Assembly: GCA_905221605.1 (NCBI GenBank)
Contig: CAJNDS010002717.1
Span: 1 to 62,000, forward strand
Direction: 5' to 3'
DNA: 62,000 nucleotides
DNA from: Symbiodinium natans
Lineage: Eukaryota; Sar; Dinophyceae; Suessiales; Symbiodiniaceae
This document shows, in pieces, positions 22,815 to 33,600 of this stretch. Within the stretch, counting starts at the first letter, position 1. Every line of letters starts with the position of its first letter. Under the pieces are notes generated by a model. The model saw nothing but the letters and a program-made list of their open reading frames with translations, was not told where the DNA came from and made no database searches. The position numbers and the translations under genes are program-made.

Positions 22815-24215
22815 TTAAAGAACCTGGAATCGGAACGGGCCTGAGGCTCTTGTCGGCCAAGCTGCATAGAGGTGACAGAGACGGATCTGAAACGCCGATC
22901 GCGGCCCAGTCGGAGGCTCCGGCGTCGGTGTCCCGTGGGGCCCAAGACGGGCTGGGACACGCAAGCAACCCTCGAGCGCTGTTAGCCTTTTGGTAAGGAG
23001 CCCTTGCGCTGTCTGGTAGAAGGCCAAGCTGCGATTAAGAAGCCGGCTCTTATGTACCAGGAACTGAGAGCAGCAGTAGGAGGAAAAAATGCGGCTAGCA
23101 GGCAGCCCGAGCAGTTCAGTGATTTCTGCCAGGCATGGGGTCCAGTACATCAGGTGCCGGTCATTGTTGAGGTGCAAGAAGAGTTGCGGGGCCAGTGCGG
23201 ACAGCGTGCCAGATGAAATCATTTTCAAGAGCAAGTTCAAGTATCCCAAATGCAAATGGCGTGGAGCGTCATCCTGCAGGAAAATGGTCCACTCGGCAAA
23301 ATCATGATACTGACGAAGTATGTGGTACAGATATCCCCCGCATTCATCGCTATGCACTGCACCTTCGACAGGATCCTCAGCATCTAAATGCCAGGCAGGA
23401 ATGCACTCGGATCTTTGGCATATGGGGCTTTCAGCTGCTTGGATGCACTTCGCATAAATCAGCACTTGCAGGCCTGGTGTCGAAGAGAGAGCATCGATCC
23501 ATGTGAGGTCGCTCTTGCATGCAACAACGATGATATCAACTCGCCTTGCCTCATCTGAGCCTTCGCGCCCGCTCAACCGTCGCACTTGTTGAGATTGTGC
23601 TTTCGCGGCAGACACCGGCCAAGTCTGCATCATGACGTGATAGTGATCGTGCTCGTAAGTGCCATTCCCTGCCTTCATTTGGCGTAGAATGCTGACAGCG
23701 CGGCTTCTGTAGTGCTTCCCAAGAATGTCATTCGGGTTTACACTGAAGCGGAACTCAGAGTGGAGGAAAAGGGATGTGATCAACATACCCGGGCATACTT
23801 CCAGCATTTCTTGCTGCTCCTCATCTGCCAATGATGTGATCCAAAGGACTTCTTCTACTGGCGGTGTAGGACTGGACCTTGGCACTCCTGTGTAGAAACT
23901 CAGGAACTTTTCCTGCAAGTCGTGCGCCAAAATCCACGCCTGGAAACACTGGATGCCCGTCGAAACCTGATTCTCTGGTGAGTTTAACGCTTTCTTACTC
24001 GTAGCATTCGCATAGCGATTGCCCTTTCGCCAGGGATTGTCGAAGCTGCTCGGACACAGCGTGATTGCTGTTCGAAAGTTCCACAAACATCCCAGGTAGT
24101 GCTCTCTTGATACGTGGCCGGAACCTTTGTCGGACTGAAAAGGTAGAGCTGCGTGGGACGTATGCCGGCAAAAACAGCACAGAATAGTAACACTTTGCCA
24201 GACGCGCCAGCACAT
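22815..24215 (-). CDS. DUF3431-domain protein (glycosyltransferase-like)
   Basis: DUF3431 (Pfam PF11913) proteins are uncharacterised and often look like secreted or membrane-associated glycosyltransferases. The single frame gives up to 466 aa. The domain starts near residue 229 with VDIIVVACKSDLTWIDAL and includes ECGGYLYHILRQYHDFAEWT and FLQDDAPRHLH, the family's conserved Tyr-Leu and FLQ-D-D pieces. Upstream, FYTGVPRSSPTPPVEEVLWI and LGKHYRSRAVSILRQM are further conserved-looking blocks outside the domain. A hydrophobic N-terminus (SVTILCCFCRHTSH) might be a signal or intron sequence. The last 50 residues are Pro-rich and unlike the family, so the true end may lie in a later exon after a splice near 22,960. 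Domain confident, both ends uncertain. Confidence 0.7.
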   Translation of the reverse strand: MCWRVWQSVTILCCFCRHTSHAALPFQSDKGSGHVSREHYLGCLWNFRTAITLCPSSFDNPWRKGNRYANATSKKALNSPENQVSTGIQCFQAWILAHDLQEKFLSFYTGVPRSSPTPPVEEVLWITSLADEEQQEMLEVCPGMLITSLFLHSEFRFSVNPNDILGKHYRSRAVSILRQMKAGNGTYEHDHYHVMMQTWPVSAAKAQSQQVRRLSGREGSDEARRVDIIVVACKSDLTWIDALSSTPGLQVLIYAKCIQAAESPICQRSECIPAWHLDAEDPVEGAVHSDECGGYLYHILRQYHDFAEWTIFLQDDAPRHLHLGYLNLLLKMISSGTLSALAPQLFLHLNNDRHLMYWTPCLAEITELLGLPASRIFSSYCCSQFLVHKSRLLNRSLAFYQTAQGLLTKRLTALEGCLRVPARLGPHGTPTPEPPTGPRSAFQIRLCHLYAAWPTRASGPFRFQVL

Positions 24216-24651
24216 TCACCAGTATTCTGTTGCGAGGCATCTTAGTGTCCCGCCAATTGCACGTGTGTCATGCAATTGGGCTCACGAGATCTCGAAGGCG
24301 GCTCGGCACGATGCGCACGGCATGTACAAGCAAAACCATCGAGAGACTCACATGCTGGTATGGTCATTCAGAAATTTCCAATTTCCTGGTTCTGATGTGA
24401 TGTCTGTTTGCTCTGAAGGTCCCATGGCATCCTTTGGTTCAAACATCATAGGGGGTGCTACTGAGACACTGCAGCTGTAAGCCTGTACAGCCTTACAGCC
24501 TGTAAACGCGAATGAGACCTCGTTTAGCACTCCCGAGCCATCTGCGTGTGCAAGAGCGCCTCATCCAGGTTCTCGAGCGGCTCGATACTCCTCTGCCATA
24601 GAACTCATGGATGCTCATGTCGAATGAAGACCGTGCTCGTGGCATTCGTGG

Positions 24652-25392
24652 CTAAGACATTGCAGCTTCCAAGCTTCCCCATTGTTGAAGCTTGATGCAA
24701 GTCGCCCCAGTCTGTTGGCTTCCTTTTCGGTCGCTTTGTTCCCTTTGTCCCGATGCCATATGAATCTTACGTGGTAAACTTCCACCAGTGTCGAGATCAA
24801 ATCCAGGCAAATCTGAAATCTTCGGCAAGGCTACGCGATGCGACTCGAAGAACTCGCCGAGGCCTGGGGCCTCTAGCCCAATTATTTGCGAGATTCCCCG
24901 ACGTTCCATGACGTTCTGCTGCCTTGGGATCCCTTCCATTGACAGACCAGCAACCAGCGGACGCACAACACATTGCAAAGCAGTTGGCCAAAGCAGTCTT
25001 CCAACAGTCTTATCCCCATCTTGCCGGAGGTACAAGAGTGCCCCAATTGGTCCTATAACTCTAAACTCAACTCACTTTCCCAAACATGTCAGGCAGGCCC
25101 CTGCAGCAAGAGGCTTCGCTCGTTGTCCTCTCGGCACTTTCGCTCCGACTCTTTGGCCCTCAGCGAAGCACCGATACACATGGGTAACAGAGGACTGGGA
25201 CTGGGTCACTAGGTATCTTGCGCGTAGGACAAAAGCTGCGCTTCTTCGAGTTGCGCCTTCGCCTGCTTCACACAGCTCTAAGCTCCAATACGCAGACCAA
25301 CACCGTAGCAGATGAATCGAGAGTTGAATCGGGGAGGCAAGCTGTGCTGACACCCCAGCTGAAGCCCATTGTTTGAGCACACTGCGCAGCAT
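24652..25392 (-). CDS. Unidentified exon candidates
   Basis: The minus-strand frame 24,652-25,035 reads GRLLWPTALQCVVRPLVAGL then GISQIIGLEAPGLGEFFESH and ALPKISDLPGFDLDTG, good protein character. Immediately upstream, 25,072-25,392 encodes VLKQWASAGVSAQLASPIQL then SIHLLRCWSAYWSLELCEAG. They may be two exons of one gene. No domain recognised. Confidence 0.3.
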
Positions 25393-26205
25393 GTGCGGAA
25401 CTGTTCGGTCACATTGATCTTAAAATCAACTCACGGCGAACAGGACTGTAAGTTTGAGCCACGGCTTGCCACAGCGATCTAGCTGCGGCACTGGCACAAA
25501 ACTATGGTGAGACGTGAACAAGCTTTCTTGGGTCATTTCCAATCCTTGCTGTCCAGTGCAGCGAGATCTGAATTATGCCGCTTGCAAGCTTGCCCTTATG
25601 ATGGCTGTACTGCAGGCTGCCAGGATTTGCCAAGCAACCTCCAAAATGCAAGAGGTTCACGTGTTGGGGTACTGATCGGCATCGAGACATGATGAGCTAA
25701 GCAGTTCCACCGAGTGTATTGAGCTCCAGGCCTATGCCGAGCTACTTCACCACGCGCACATGCACTTCACCTTGGCTCTGGAAGATGCACAGAAACAACT
25801 CACGTCAGACGGCAGCCAATTGCCTGCACGTGGACAATTCGGAAACTGCTGAAGGAGCCTCCGAGACAGACTTACCATGAGTTTCCATGGCTCACCCATG
25901 AATGTCCGTTGGTACAGACAGAGCTTGCATGATGCATGGCCTTGCCCTTGCTTGCACCGTCCGGCGTGAACATTCGCTGCCTCAGCAGTAAACACAATGC
26001 AACCAGCCAGTCGAGTCTGATGCGTTTGACGCGTGCGGCTTAAGCAGCCACTGTAGAAGACGTGGTTGGATTCATGCGGCGAATGTGGCTCGTGGAATCG
26101 CTGGTGCACACAAGCATCATCAAGCATCGCTTACAAGCAGGACATAAGGCAGCTGAGCGCAGCTGCCGTGGCTACCACACTACTGCGGGCACCTACGCAC
26201 CCAGC

Positions 26206-27110
26206 CTAAGGCCCGCGCAAGAGCAGTGTGTTCAGCAGGCAAGGCAGCCTTTCCTCCTCCAAACCACCTGTGCCCGCCCCCATCTCAAGCAGATAAGAGC
26301 AGACGTCGTGCTTGCCCGCACGTGCAGCCACGACCAAGGGTGTTTCGTCATCCGCATTGCGCGCATTGATGCTCGCGCCATGAATAGCCAGGAGCGTTAC
26401 AATTTCCAAGTGTCCAGCTCGGGAAGCCATGTGAAGTGGAGTCTCATCCCACGCCTCTTGGGCGTTCGGATTAGAGCCACCCTTCAGCAAGCAACGAGCC
26501 TCCTCCAGCAAACCTGCATGTGCGGCTGCATGAAGCTGCGTGCAACCGAAGGCATCAATGCTTTCCACTGGAACCTGTTGTGCCCGGTGAAAGCCCTTCA
26601 AGAAACGTCGCACTCGGCAGGAAATCGCAAAAGATGCGAACGCAACAAGCACGACGAGCAGATCTGGCAGTGGGGTCGGTAGCTCAGTGAGGTTGGGAAT
26701 CTTGAAGCTCACCGTGGCCACAGCTGCGCTGAAGCTGGAAAGGCCCGAAGGAGGAGGAGCCTGAAATTGGTCGTCCAAGCTGGTGACCTCCTCTTGCAGC
26801 AGCCACTCATCTGTTACTTCTTGCAGCGATGGTGGTGCCAATGGGGCTGAGGTCTTTACCCCGCCGTTGTGGCAGGTTGACTTGTCAGCTGTGGTAAACT
26901 GAGTGACGGCAACCAGCGTGAAAAGGGATGTCAGAAGGACCGCCATGAAAAGCGCAGTATGTTTCACCTGCCTCTCGCGTCTACTTTTCAAAGGTAGACC
27001 TGGAAGCCAGCAATGCAAGAACCACTGAGGGGCTGCAGCCAGTTCTCGCCCTTGCCGGCAGAATTTACGAAGGGAGTGCACGGTAAGCAGAAGGGGTGTC
27101 TGCTTGAATA
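26206..27110 (-). CDS. Membrane protein with ankyrin repeats
   Basis: Ankyrin repeats mediate protein binding; the target is unknown. The frame has two hydrophobic segments likely to span membrane (HTALFMAVLLTSLFTLVAV near residue 41, and DLLVVLVAFASFAI near residue 141), then three ankyrin repeats: CTQLHAAAHAGLLEEARCLL, ETPLHMASRAGHLEIVTLLA and ETPLVVAARAGKHDVCSYLL. The frame is open upstream to a stop near 27,130 without an ATG, so the start is in an upstream exon or at the internal Met just inside the first membrane segment. An acidic minus-strand segment at 27,240-27,310 (SQDGDNPNEGEDEELASEAN) may be part of that upstream exon. Ankyrin calls are confident, the N-terminus is not. Confidence 0.75.
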
Positions 27111-27843
27111 CGCCCCACTCGCTTGCTTCGAGCCAAAGGATTCAAAGCAGTCAATCCGAGCACTGTGACCCGGTGCAACAATGTCTTGAGCCCCTCTTTC
27201 ATGCCATGTCTCGCACTTCCGGTGTTCAATTTGCCTCTGATGCCAACTCTTCATCCTCCCCTTCGTTGGGATTGTCGCCGTCTTGCGACCTGGCCAATGA
27301 TGCCAGGGGAGGCGTGTTGTTTCAGCTACTCTGCTCAGGCGGACTGAGTTGGTGGCCGTTCACGCTGCTCTTGAAACAGCTGACATAAATCCTTTGCGGT
27401 CGAGGATGATGCGTGTGCCTGAGTGTAGCACAGCACAGCTGCTCACCACGCTCATCCTCGCCAGGTTTGTGAGCTGCATGCCTTGTCACATGGAATCTGC
27501 AGGTCTGGATCTTCATCCGGCTCCTGTGTGTGACTGCAAGCAATTGCTAAGCGGCCAGCCTCACACCTTAGCCCGGCCTCCTTGACGGACACGAACCCAA
27601 ATTGACATCGCAGGATGATTTCCTCGGGGGGCAAGGGATGTGCGCAAAAAGCCACAGGTTGTGCGACTGGTGGCCATATGTCTACTACGTTCATGATTTG
27701 CACTTGCGCAAGCGGTTGCCATCCCCAAGCGGTGTCTGTTTTGCCTACAAGTGGAGGACTCTTTGGTCTCCGGGCCCTGGGGCTCGTCCAATACTTTAAT
27801 CCAAAAGAATGCAACACAGGCCTGTGCTGTAACACGTATCACC

Positions 27844-29199
27844 TCAGCTTTCCGAAGGAAGCAGGGAGGCTGGAAACCTGTCTGGCTCTGGTCTGCCAGG
27901 CAAAGTGTATTTATAGCATGTGCCATCTTTTACCACAATGCGAACACGATCCCGCTTGAGGCAGGTGATGTCCTCCAACGGGTTACCATCCACCACTATA
28001 ATGTCTGCATAGGCATCCTTTTGAATTATCCCCAAGGGGCCATCCTTGTAAGGATTCATTCCTCCACTCCACGCAAGGACCTTCCCTGCATTACCTGTGG
28101 CACTTTGCAAGGCTTCTGCTGCAGAAAAACCCCCCAGCGTTACCAGGGTGATGATGTTGTCCGCCTGCCTAGGCTGAGCAGCGGCACCAAACATGTCACC
28201 TCCTGAGATAGTCAGCGGCTTGTACTTTCGCACAAACTCCATCATCTGCTTGGCTCCCGCAGCCACTTTGGCAGCCTTCTTCTTCTGGTCCTTGGAGAAG
28301 AAAGTGATCTTCTCTGGGTCAGCAAAAGCCTCCAAAGACATACAGGACTGGAGGCACATCGCTGCCCCTTCGTCTGCAATACGTTTCATGGTAGGCTCGG
28401 ACATCAGGAAGCCATGCTCGATGCAGCGCACCCCAGCATCAAGGCACCTGTTGATCGAGTCATCATGGTAAGCATGGGCCATAACATATGTCCCGTAGTC
28501 CCTGGCCACATCAACAGCTGCCCGCATTTCGTCTTCTGTAAACTGTGTTACATGGATAGGGTCGAAGGCGCTCGCGCACCCTCCGCCAGCCATGATTTTC
28601 AACTGTGTCGACCCATTGCGGAGATTGTTCCTCGCAGCCTTCAGAATTTCCGGTCTTCCGTCAACGATGTGGGAGAAGCCAGACCTTTCTAGTGCATCAG
28701 TATCTCCCGGCTGGTCGAAGCAGCAGCCAGTGTCACCATGCCCTCCTGTCTGGCTGAGGAAGGCACCACAGGCAAAAATGCGCGGACCTGGAATCCTTCC
28801 TGCATTGATGGCCCGGGCTATGCCCAGCACATTTCCGCCGGCATCACGACATGTAGTGAAACCTTGCAAAAGATAGTCGATGCAGTCCTGCCCACACATA
28901 GCTCCCATGGACATTTGATCAAACACATCACGACCCTCGAGCATGCCCTCCTGAATGGCAAGGTGGCTGTGCATGTCAATCAATCCAGGCATGAGGGTAA
29001 GACCGGTGCAGTCAACGCTATGTGCATCCCAGTTTTCTGCACTGATGCCTTCGCCGATCTCTTGGATAAGGTTGCCAACCACTAGCACATCTTGAGGCTT
29101 AGTCAGCGACTCTGAGATGCCATCATAGATCTGGGCGTTCTTGAAGAGAATGGGCTTCTTTCGTTTCTCGGGTCTGAAGGCTGGGAAGAACTCGGGCAT
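27844..29199 (-). CDS. Amidohydrolase (imidazolonepropionase-like, COG1228 type), intronless
   Basis: Members of this amidohydrolase group hydrolyse cyclic amides or dipeptides using a two-metal centre. The 451-aa frame has all the expected metal ligands: GLIDMHSHLA (His77 and His79), the candidate carboxylated Lys201 in LKIMAGGG, His242 in MAHAYHDD, His262 in IEHGFLM, and Asp335 in SGGDMFGAA. The C-terminal strand YADIIVVDGNPLEDI (397-411) is typical of the composite beta-sandwich of the fold. Length matches the family (about 400-460 aa). It is a single frame from ATG to stop with no introns, unlike its neighbours, suggesting a processed-mRNA origin; a worn spliced-leader-like sequence lies 42 bases upstream. 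Substrate cannot be told. The ankyrin gene is downstream and BT1 upstream, all same strand. Confidence 0.92.
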   Translation of the reverse strand: MPEFFPAFRPEKRKKPILFKNAQIYDGISESLTKPQDVLVVGNLIQEIGEGISAENWDAHSVDCTGLTLMPGLIDMHSHLAIQEGMLEGRDVFDQMSMGAMCGQDCIDYLLQGFTTCRDAGGNVLGIARAINAGRIPGPRIFACGAFLSQTGGHGDTGCCFDQPGDTDALERSGFSHIVDGRPEILKAARNNLRNGSTQLKIMAGGGCASAFDPIHVTQFTEDEMRAAVDVARDYGTYVMAHAYHDDSINRCLDAGVRCIEHGFLMSEPTMKRIADEGAAMCLQSCMSLEAFADPEKITFFSKDQKKKAAKVAAGAKQMMEFVRKYKPLTISGGDMFGAAAQPRQADNIITLVTLGGFSAAEALQSATGNAGKVLAWSGGMNPYKDGPLGIIQKDAYADIIVVDGNPLEDITCLKRDRVRIVVKDGTCYKYTLPGRPEPDRFPASLLPSES

Positions 29200-29240
29200 G
29201 GTGGCTCCAAGAGCGCGCGCTGTTTTGGCGATCCGCCCTA

Positions 29241-29273
29241 CTTGAGCCCCTCAAAAGCTGATTGGGCCACGGT
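29241..29273 (-). other. Possible worn dinoflagellate spliced-leader relic
   Basis: On the minus strand, ending 42 bases before the amidohydrolase ATG, the sequence contains ACCGTGGCC, then TTTTG, then GCTCAAG in order. The dinoflagellate spliced leader is ACCGTAGCCATTTTGGCTCAAG. Relative to it there is one substitution in the first block and short insertions between the blocks. This could be a decayed leader captured when a mature mRNA was reinserted, or chance. Confidence 0.3.
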
Positions 29274-29274
29274 C

Positions 29275-30690
29275 AAGAGGCAGCCCTGCACTTGGAGCAC
29301 TATTAACAGCTCTTGAACATGAGCTTTCGCATGTTCAAGCCTGTCTTGAGCTGCTTCCACCTCTTGGCCCCCGGCATCCTCGCCCACTTCCTACAAGAGC
29401 TTGGGCTCTCTTCACAGGCGCAGCGTACAGGAAACACAGAAGCCGCCTGACTATATAAGTGGTGTTTTTTGCAGCGTGTTCTTATAGTGAGTTGCAGTCG
29501 ACTTACCTGAGATTAAGCGAGTCCTCCTGCGAGTTCGCAATGCGGCACTCATCCTGCGGGGATGCCCACTGCGCGGCTACAACTTCGACTTGAGTTCTGG
29601 ATTCGAACCCGAGAGCTGGATTAGAAGTGCTGTCAGAAGCGAATATTATGTATGTATGTATATGTATACATATATTTAATTATTTGTTTGTTTAGTTATA
29701 CATATATATATATATACATGTATACATATATGTATGTGTAGATGTATCTATGCACATACCTTGACTAGCCAGTTGTTGCATCATTATTCGTATGCTACCT
29801 GCCCCCGTTTGTTCGCCATCCCTCAGTTGGTCGCAAAATCACCTCGGCATGAAACCACACGACATCTCTGCTGCATTCAATGAAGCCACACCTCTGTCTG
29901 CTGCAAGAAAAGCACGACCAGGCTCGAAAGCTATTTTTCCAATGCATTCAACTAAACATCTCAAGCTGAAGATTGAAGATTCCTGGGAATGTTTTCGTCA
30001 AGGATTCAGATTTGCTTAACTTCAATTACATAGCTGTTTAGGGTGGGTATTCGGCTTATTGCGATGCTGGCCCCGAATGCCAGTATAGGGCAGCAGCCGG
30101 AGCACAAACGCTGTGCCTTGAAGGGAACATCGGTTGCTCCAGTGGCTGTTCGCATCGTTTTGTGCCTTTAGTGCTCACCGACCTTTCCTTAAAGCTTATA
30201 ACCGGCACATGCACTTTCCACGTTCAGCACATTCTTTGTTCAGGGCTTCGCGAAAACTCTTATTAATTGCACAGGCGTTCGTTAGTAGTCCGGGACACGA
30301 ATTTTGGGATTCCAGGAATGAATGTCGTGCCTTGCTCGAATGTCCTAACACTTGTAAATACTTTAGGGTGTTAGGCAACACTTCGGCAGTTAGGTCTACA
30401 GATTGGAGCTTCTGTCTCTTCTAGGAGTGTAGAATCGGTTTAGATCGCCGTTCGAGAAACCCACCAAAAACACAATAACTCCGAAGACTGGAAACCCCGA
30501 AAGACAGCCACATTCTGCGACTCTCCAGCCGGACGTATATATATATATATATATATATATGTATGAAGTACATACATGTATATCAGACATGTATTCATAC
30601 TACAGATAGCAGCAGCACCCTAAGCTAGCACATCGAAGTCACCACCCCAGAAACTTTTCTGTGCACGTGGAAGGCGAGGCGAGGCATCAG
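29275..30690. other. Intergenic, AT-rich microsatellites
   Basis: No gene recognised. It holds a TATG/TATA-rich tract at 29,645-29,755 and a (TA)n run at about 30,534-30,560. A TATATAAG string at 29,452 is on the strand opposite to the genes, so I give it no promoter role. Confidence 0.6.
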
Positions 30691-30694
30691 TGAG

Positions 30695-33600
30695 TCAGTG
30701 AGTGTTCCAGAACTGCTTCCACAAGGAGCCCTGCGTCGCTTCTGCATCAGGGTCCACAACAGGATCGCCCTGCTTGACGTCTGGGATGAACTGGAAGAGC
30801 GCCAGAACAGTGATCAGCGGCAATATCGAAGCGATTAAAGATGCTTTCCAGAGGTTGTCAAACTGGCTCGACTCGCCCATGGACCCTGTCGGATTCACAC
30901 CCATACTTTCCAGAAGCAGGGCCCCCCAACTGCTGGCAATTGTGTTGCCCAGATTGTGGCACCCGGCCAAAAGAGCGTACATCGTTGCCTCCATGCCCCT
31001 GGGGCAGAAGTAGGACAGAATAATGACCTGAGGCATCCATTGCCATTGCTCCAGGATGTGCTGCATACAGCTGGTACCTCATGGGACGCGGGACGGAAGA
31101 GACATGCCAATTTTCGTCTGCACCTTTCAGCTACACATCCGTATCCAATATATCAGAATCAGCTAGAAACATCAACAAACACTAGATGGCTCACAAGCTT
31201 GAGCACACCACCTAAGAACTACACCTCCCAAATCCGAATGGAAAGGAATCATGTACAAGGTTGCCCCACCCTTCGACTCTCACCGAACTGGATTCCACGT
31301 TCATGGCGAAAGCGGCCCTGATGCGTTGCTTCATGCCAAGGCTCCGAGCACGAACGCGTGGTCTGGAATGCCCCAACTCAGATTCAGGCGCTTGAACCTG
31401 GGCCGCGTGCAATTTTACCTACTTTGACGTGTCGGGACACCACATAAGCCCCTCAAGGAAAACACCGCTTCCTTGGACCAGCTTACCTTCAGACATCCGA
31501 AGCCACTCAACATGTAACCCCATCGCCAACTCAAAAACCAATTCGCTTAGTTCGCCTCGGCTTAATGGCTTAATCGGCGGCTCGAACGATTACGCCGTTG
31601 GAAGGACTCGCAGCTGGCTCCGGCCCACACCTGCGACATCTGCCCTGCACAACTTACCGGGCGTACAAACCAACACTACACATGCTGAAGCCCTGAAGAT
31701 GCTGATTCGCCTACCGTACACCTCGCGCGCGTCGAGTGCAACCTGCCGGAATCGGGGCCTTGAGTGCCACCTCATACAGAAGATGAAAAAGACTGCCCTC
31801 TGATCGAGTTCAGGAAGTTCCGGCCGGTTTATCTACAACTCCACACGTACTTTCAACATTGCCCAAATGTTTCCACATGGCTTCGTCGCCTCCGCTCCGC
31901 TTCTATTGGCCTCAGCCCTGAGTCTTTTGCTGTCTGACGTCCCGCCATAAGCAACACCCGGGCCAGAGCCTGTCGCTCTTGTGGCGGACGTTTCGCTGTT
32001 CAAACCGTCAGGCATCTTACTTGATCTCCGACGTTTTCCGGGCCTAAATCGGCTCAAGAGCAAAGACAAACGTGCTTCCGCAAAAAAATGCGCATCCGCG
32101 AAGACTCCCGCACATTTCTGTCACCACAGTGCAGAGCAAGATTCTGGAGCAAACCACCGATGTTCTTCCAATAGTAAAGAGGTCAAGAGCTCTGTTCACA
32201 CATTATGCGTCCAGGTAGCAGGATTGTGTCAAGGGCATTCATGTTGCAAAGAACGATATTGGTGACCACCAGCAAGTTCCTCAACAGCGCACGTCACCCA
32301 GGCCGTAAGGCCTGTGAGGCTCTTGAGACCCAAGGTACCTATAGAACGAGTACTCGTTCTTACCGTTGCAGTACCAATTTTACCTCAGAATGCAAAGCAC
32401 AGAGGCCACGCTGCTACTTCTGACTCCTTTTGCTCCTTTTGACATGTGTGGGTGGAGCGTGGTCCTGGCCCCTCAGCATCCCCCAAGCAACCAGTTAAAG
32501 ACGTTAACAGATAATCTTCTGGATTGGGGCATGTAGTAAGTAGCTTTAAACAAAAAGGGAGACACAACCCAGCATCCGGTAGCGATAGCTGCTGAAGTAG
32601 CGCTGAAATGTGACGATTCCCACCTTACGACTCAGAGCCGTGAAATGCTTGAAGGGGCTTGACCAACTGTAACGATCTGAGAAGCTGAGCCTACTGTGCA
32701 ACATGCTTCGACTCGCTACTTGAGTAGTGGCCAAGGAGCCAAGGACATGACAGCCCCAACCTTAGCTGAAGACTTCAACCATTCGCACTCCATCCCACTC
32801 CGCACGGGGCGGGGCAAGAATCCTGGAAAGCTGCTCCTTGTGGACGCGGAGCTGTTCCAATCACCGAGTTGTAGTAGAGAGGTGTAAAATGAGGACCCTC
32901 CGGAACAAACTGCAGTTGCTGGCAGCTCACATCGATGTACAGCCCGCTGAGGGAAGACTGGCCTCTTTGTACTGCTGCTCAGTATCTGTCATGAAATAGA
33001 ACGAAGCTCCACCTTGGTGCAGGTTGGCGTTGATGGACGATGGACACTTCTCTCTTGGCATCTTCCTTGCGAATCGCAGCTTGCATCTCAGGCACTTGTT
33101 GACAGAGACAGTGACGTCTGCAACAAAGAGAACAAGTTGAATTTTGCGATGGTCGGAGACAGGAACACCTGAAGCGGAGCATAAATATAGGGAGTCCGGC
33201 AGCTTGGCAGCAAGACACTCAAGTCGCCGAGCAACGCTGAAGAAGAAGCCAACCACAAAGAACGCCACGGTGGCAGCGATGGCGTTGGTACGGGTGCTTG
33301 AAGACAGCAGCCCACAAGCCGTTAAGCCAAGGCAAACCACACAAATTAGCCTTGGTGATCGTTCAAGCGGATATGCTTCTGTTGGCAGGGGAATGGGGCC
33401 TTGGGCGGTTGGTCTATTGCTTGCTTGAAAACGCTGTTTTCTGAAATTGTAGGGCTGTGCTGACAAGGCACAGGCTTAAGAAGGCAGCTTCTTTCTGCCT
33501 CGTAGCCCGAAGCACACGTGAAATCAGATTCTTCCAATAAGCAATAGACTTTCATACACCCAAGAGCTGCCCAGCTGCGCATAAAACTTTTTCCTTTTGT

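Noticed and set aside
29452-29459. TATATAAG as a TATA box
   Set aside because: It is on the strand opposite to the genes and dinoflagellates generally lack TATA-box promoters; no plus-strand gene follows.
29585-29660. tRNA gene on the minus strand around GGGTTCGAATCC
   Set aside because: A good T-loop-like sequence exists but no D arm or acceptor stem could be folded; at most a tRNA-derived repeat remnant.
33130-33240. A further intron in the BT1 gene between GFFFSVA and DVTV
   Set aside because: The protein pattern suggests a join, but no donor-acceptor pair with an AG end fits, and the frame is open through, so I left it unsplit.
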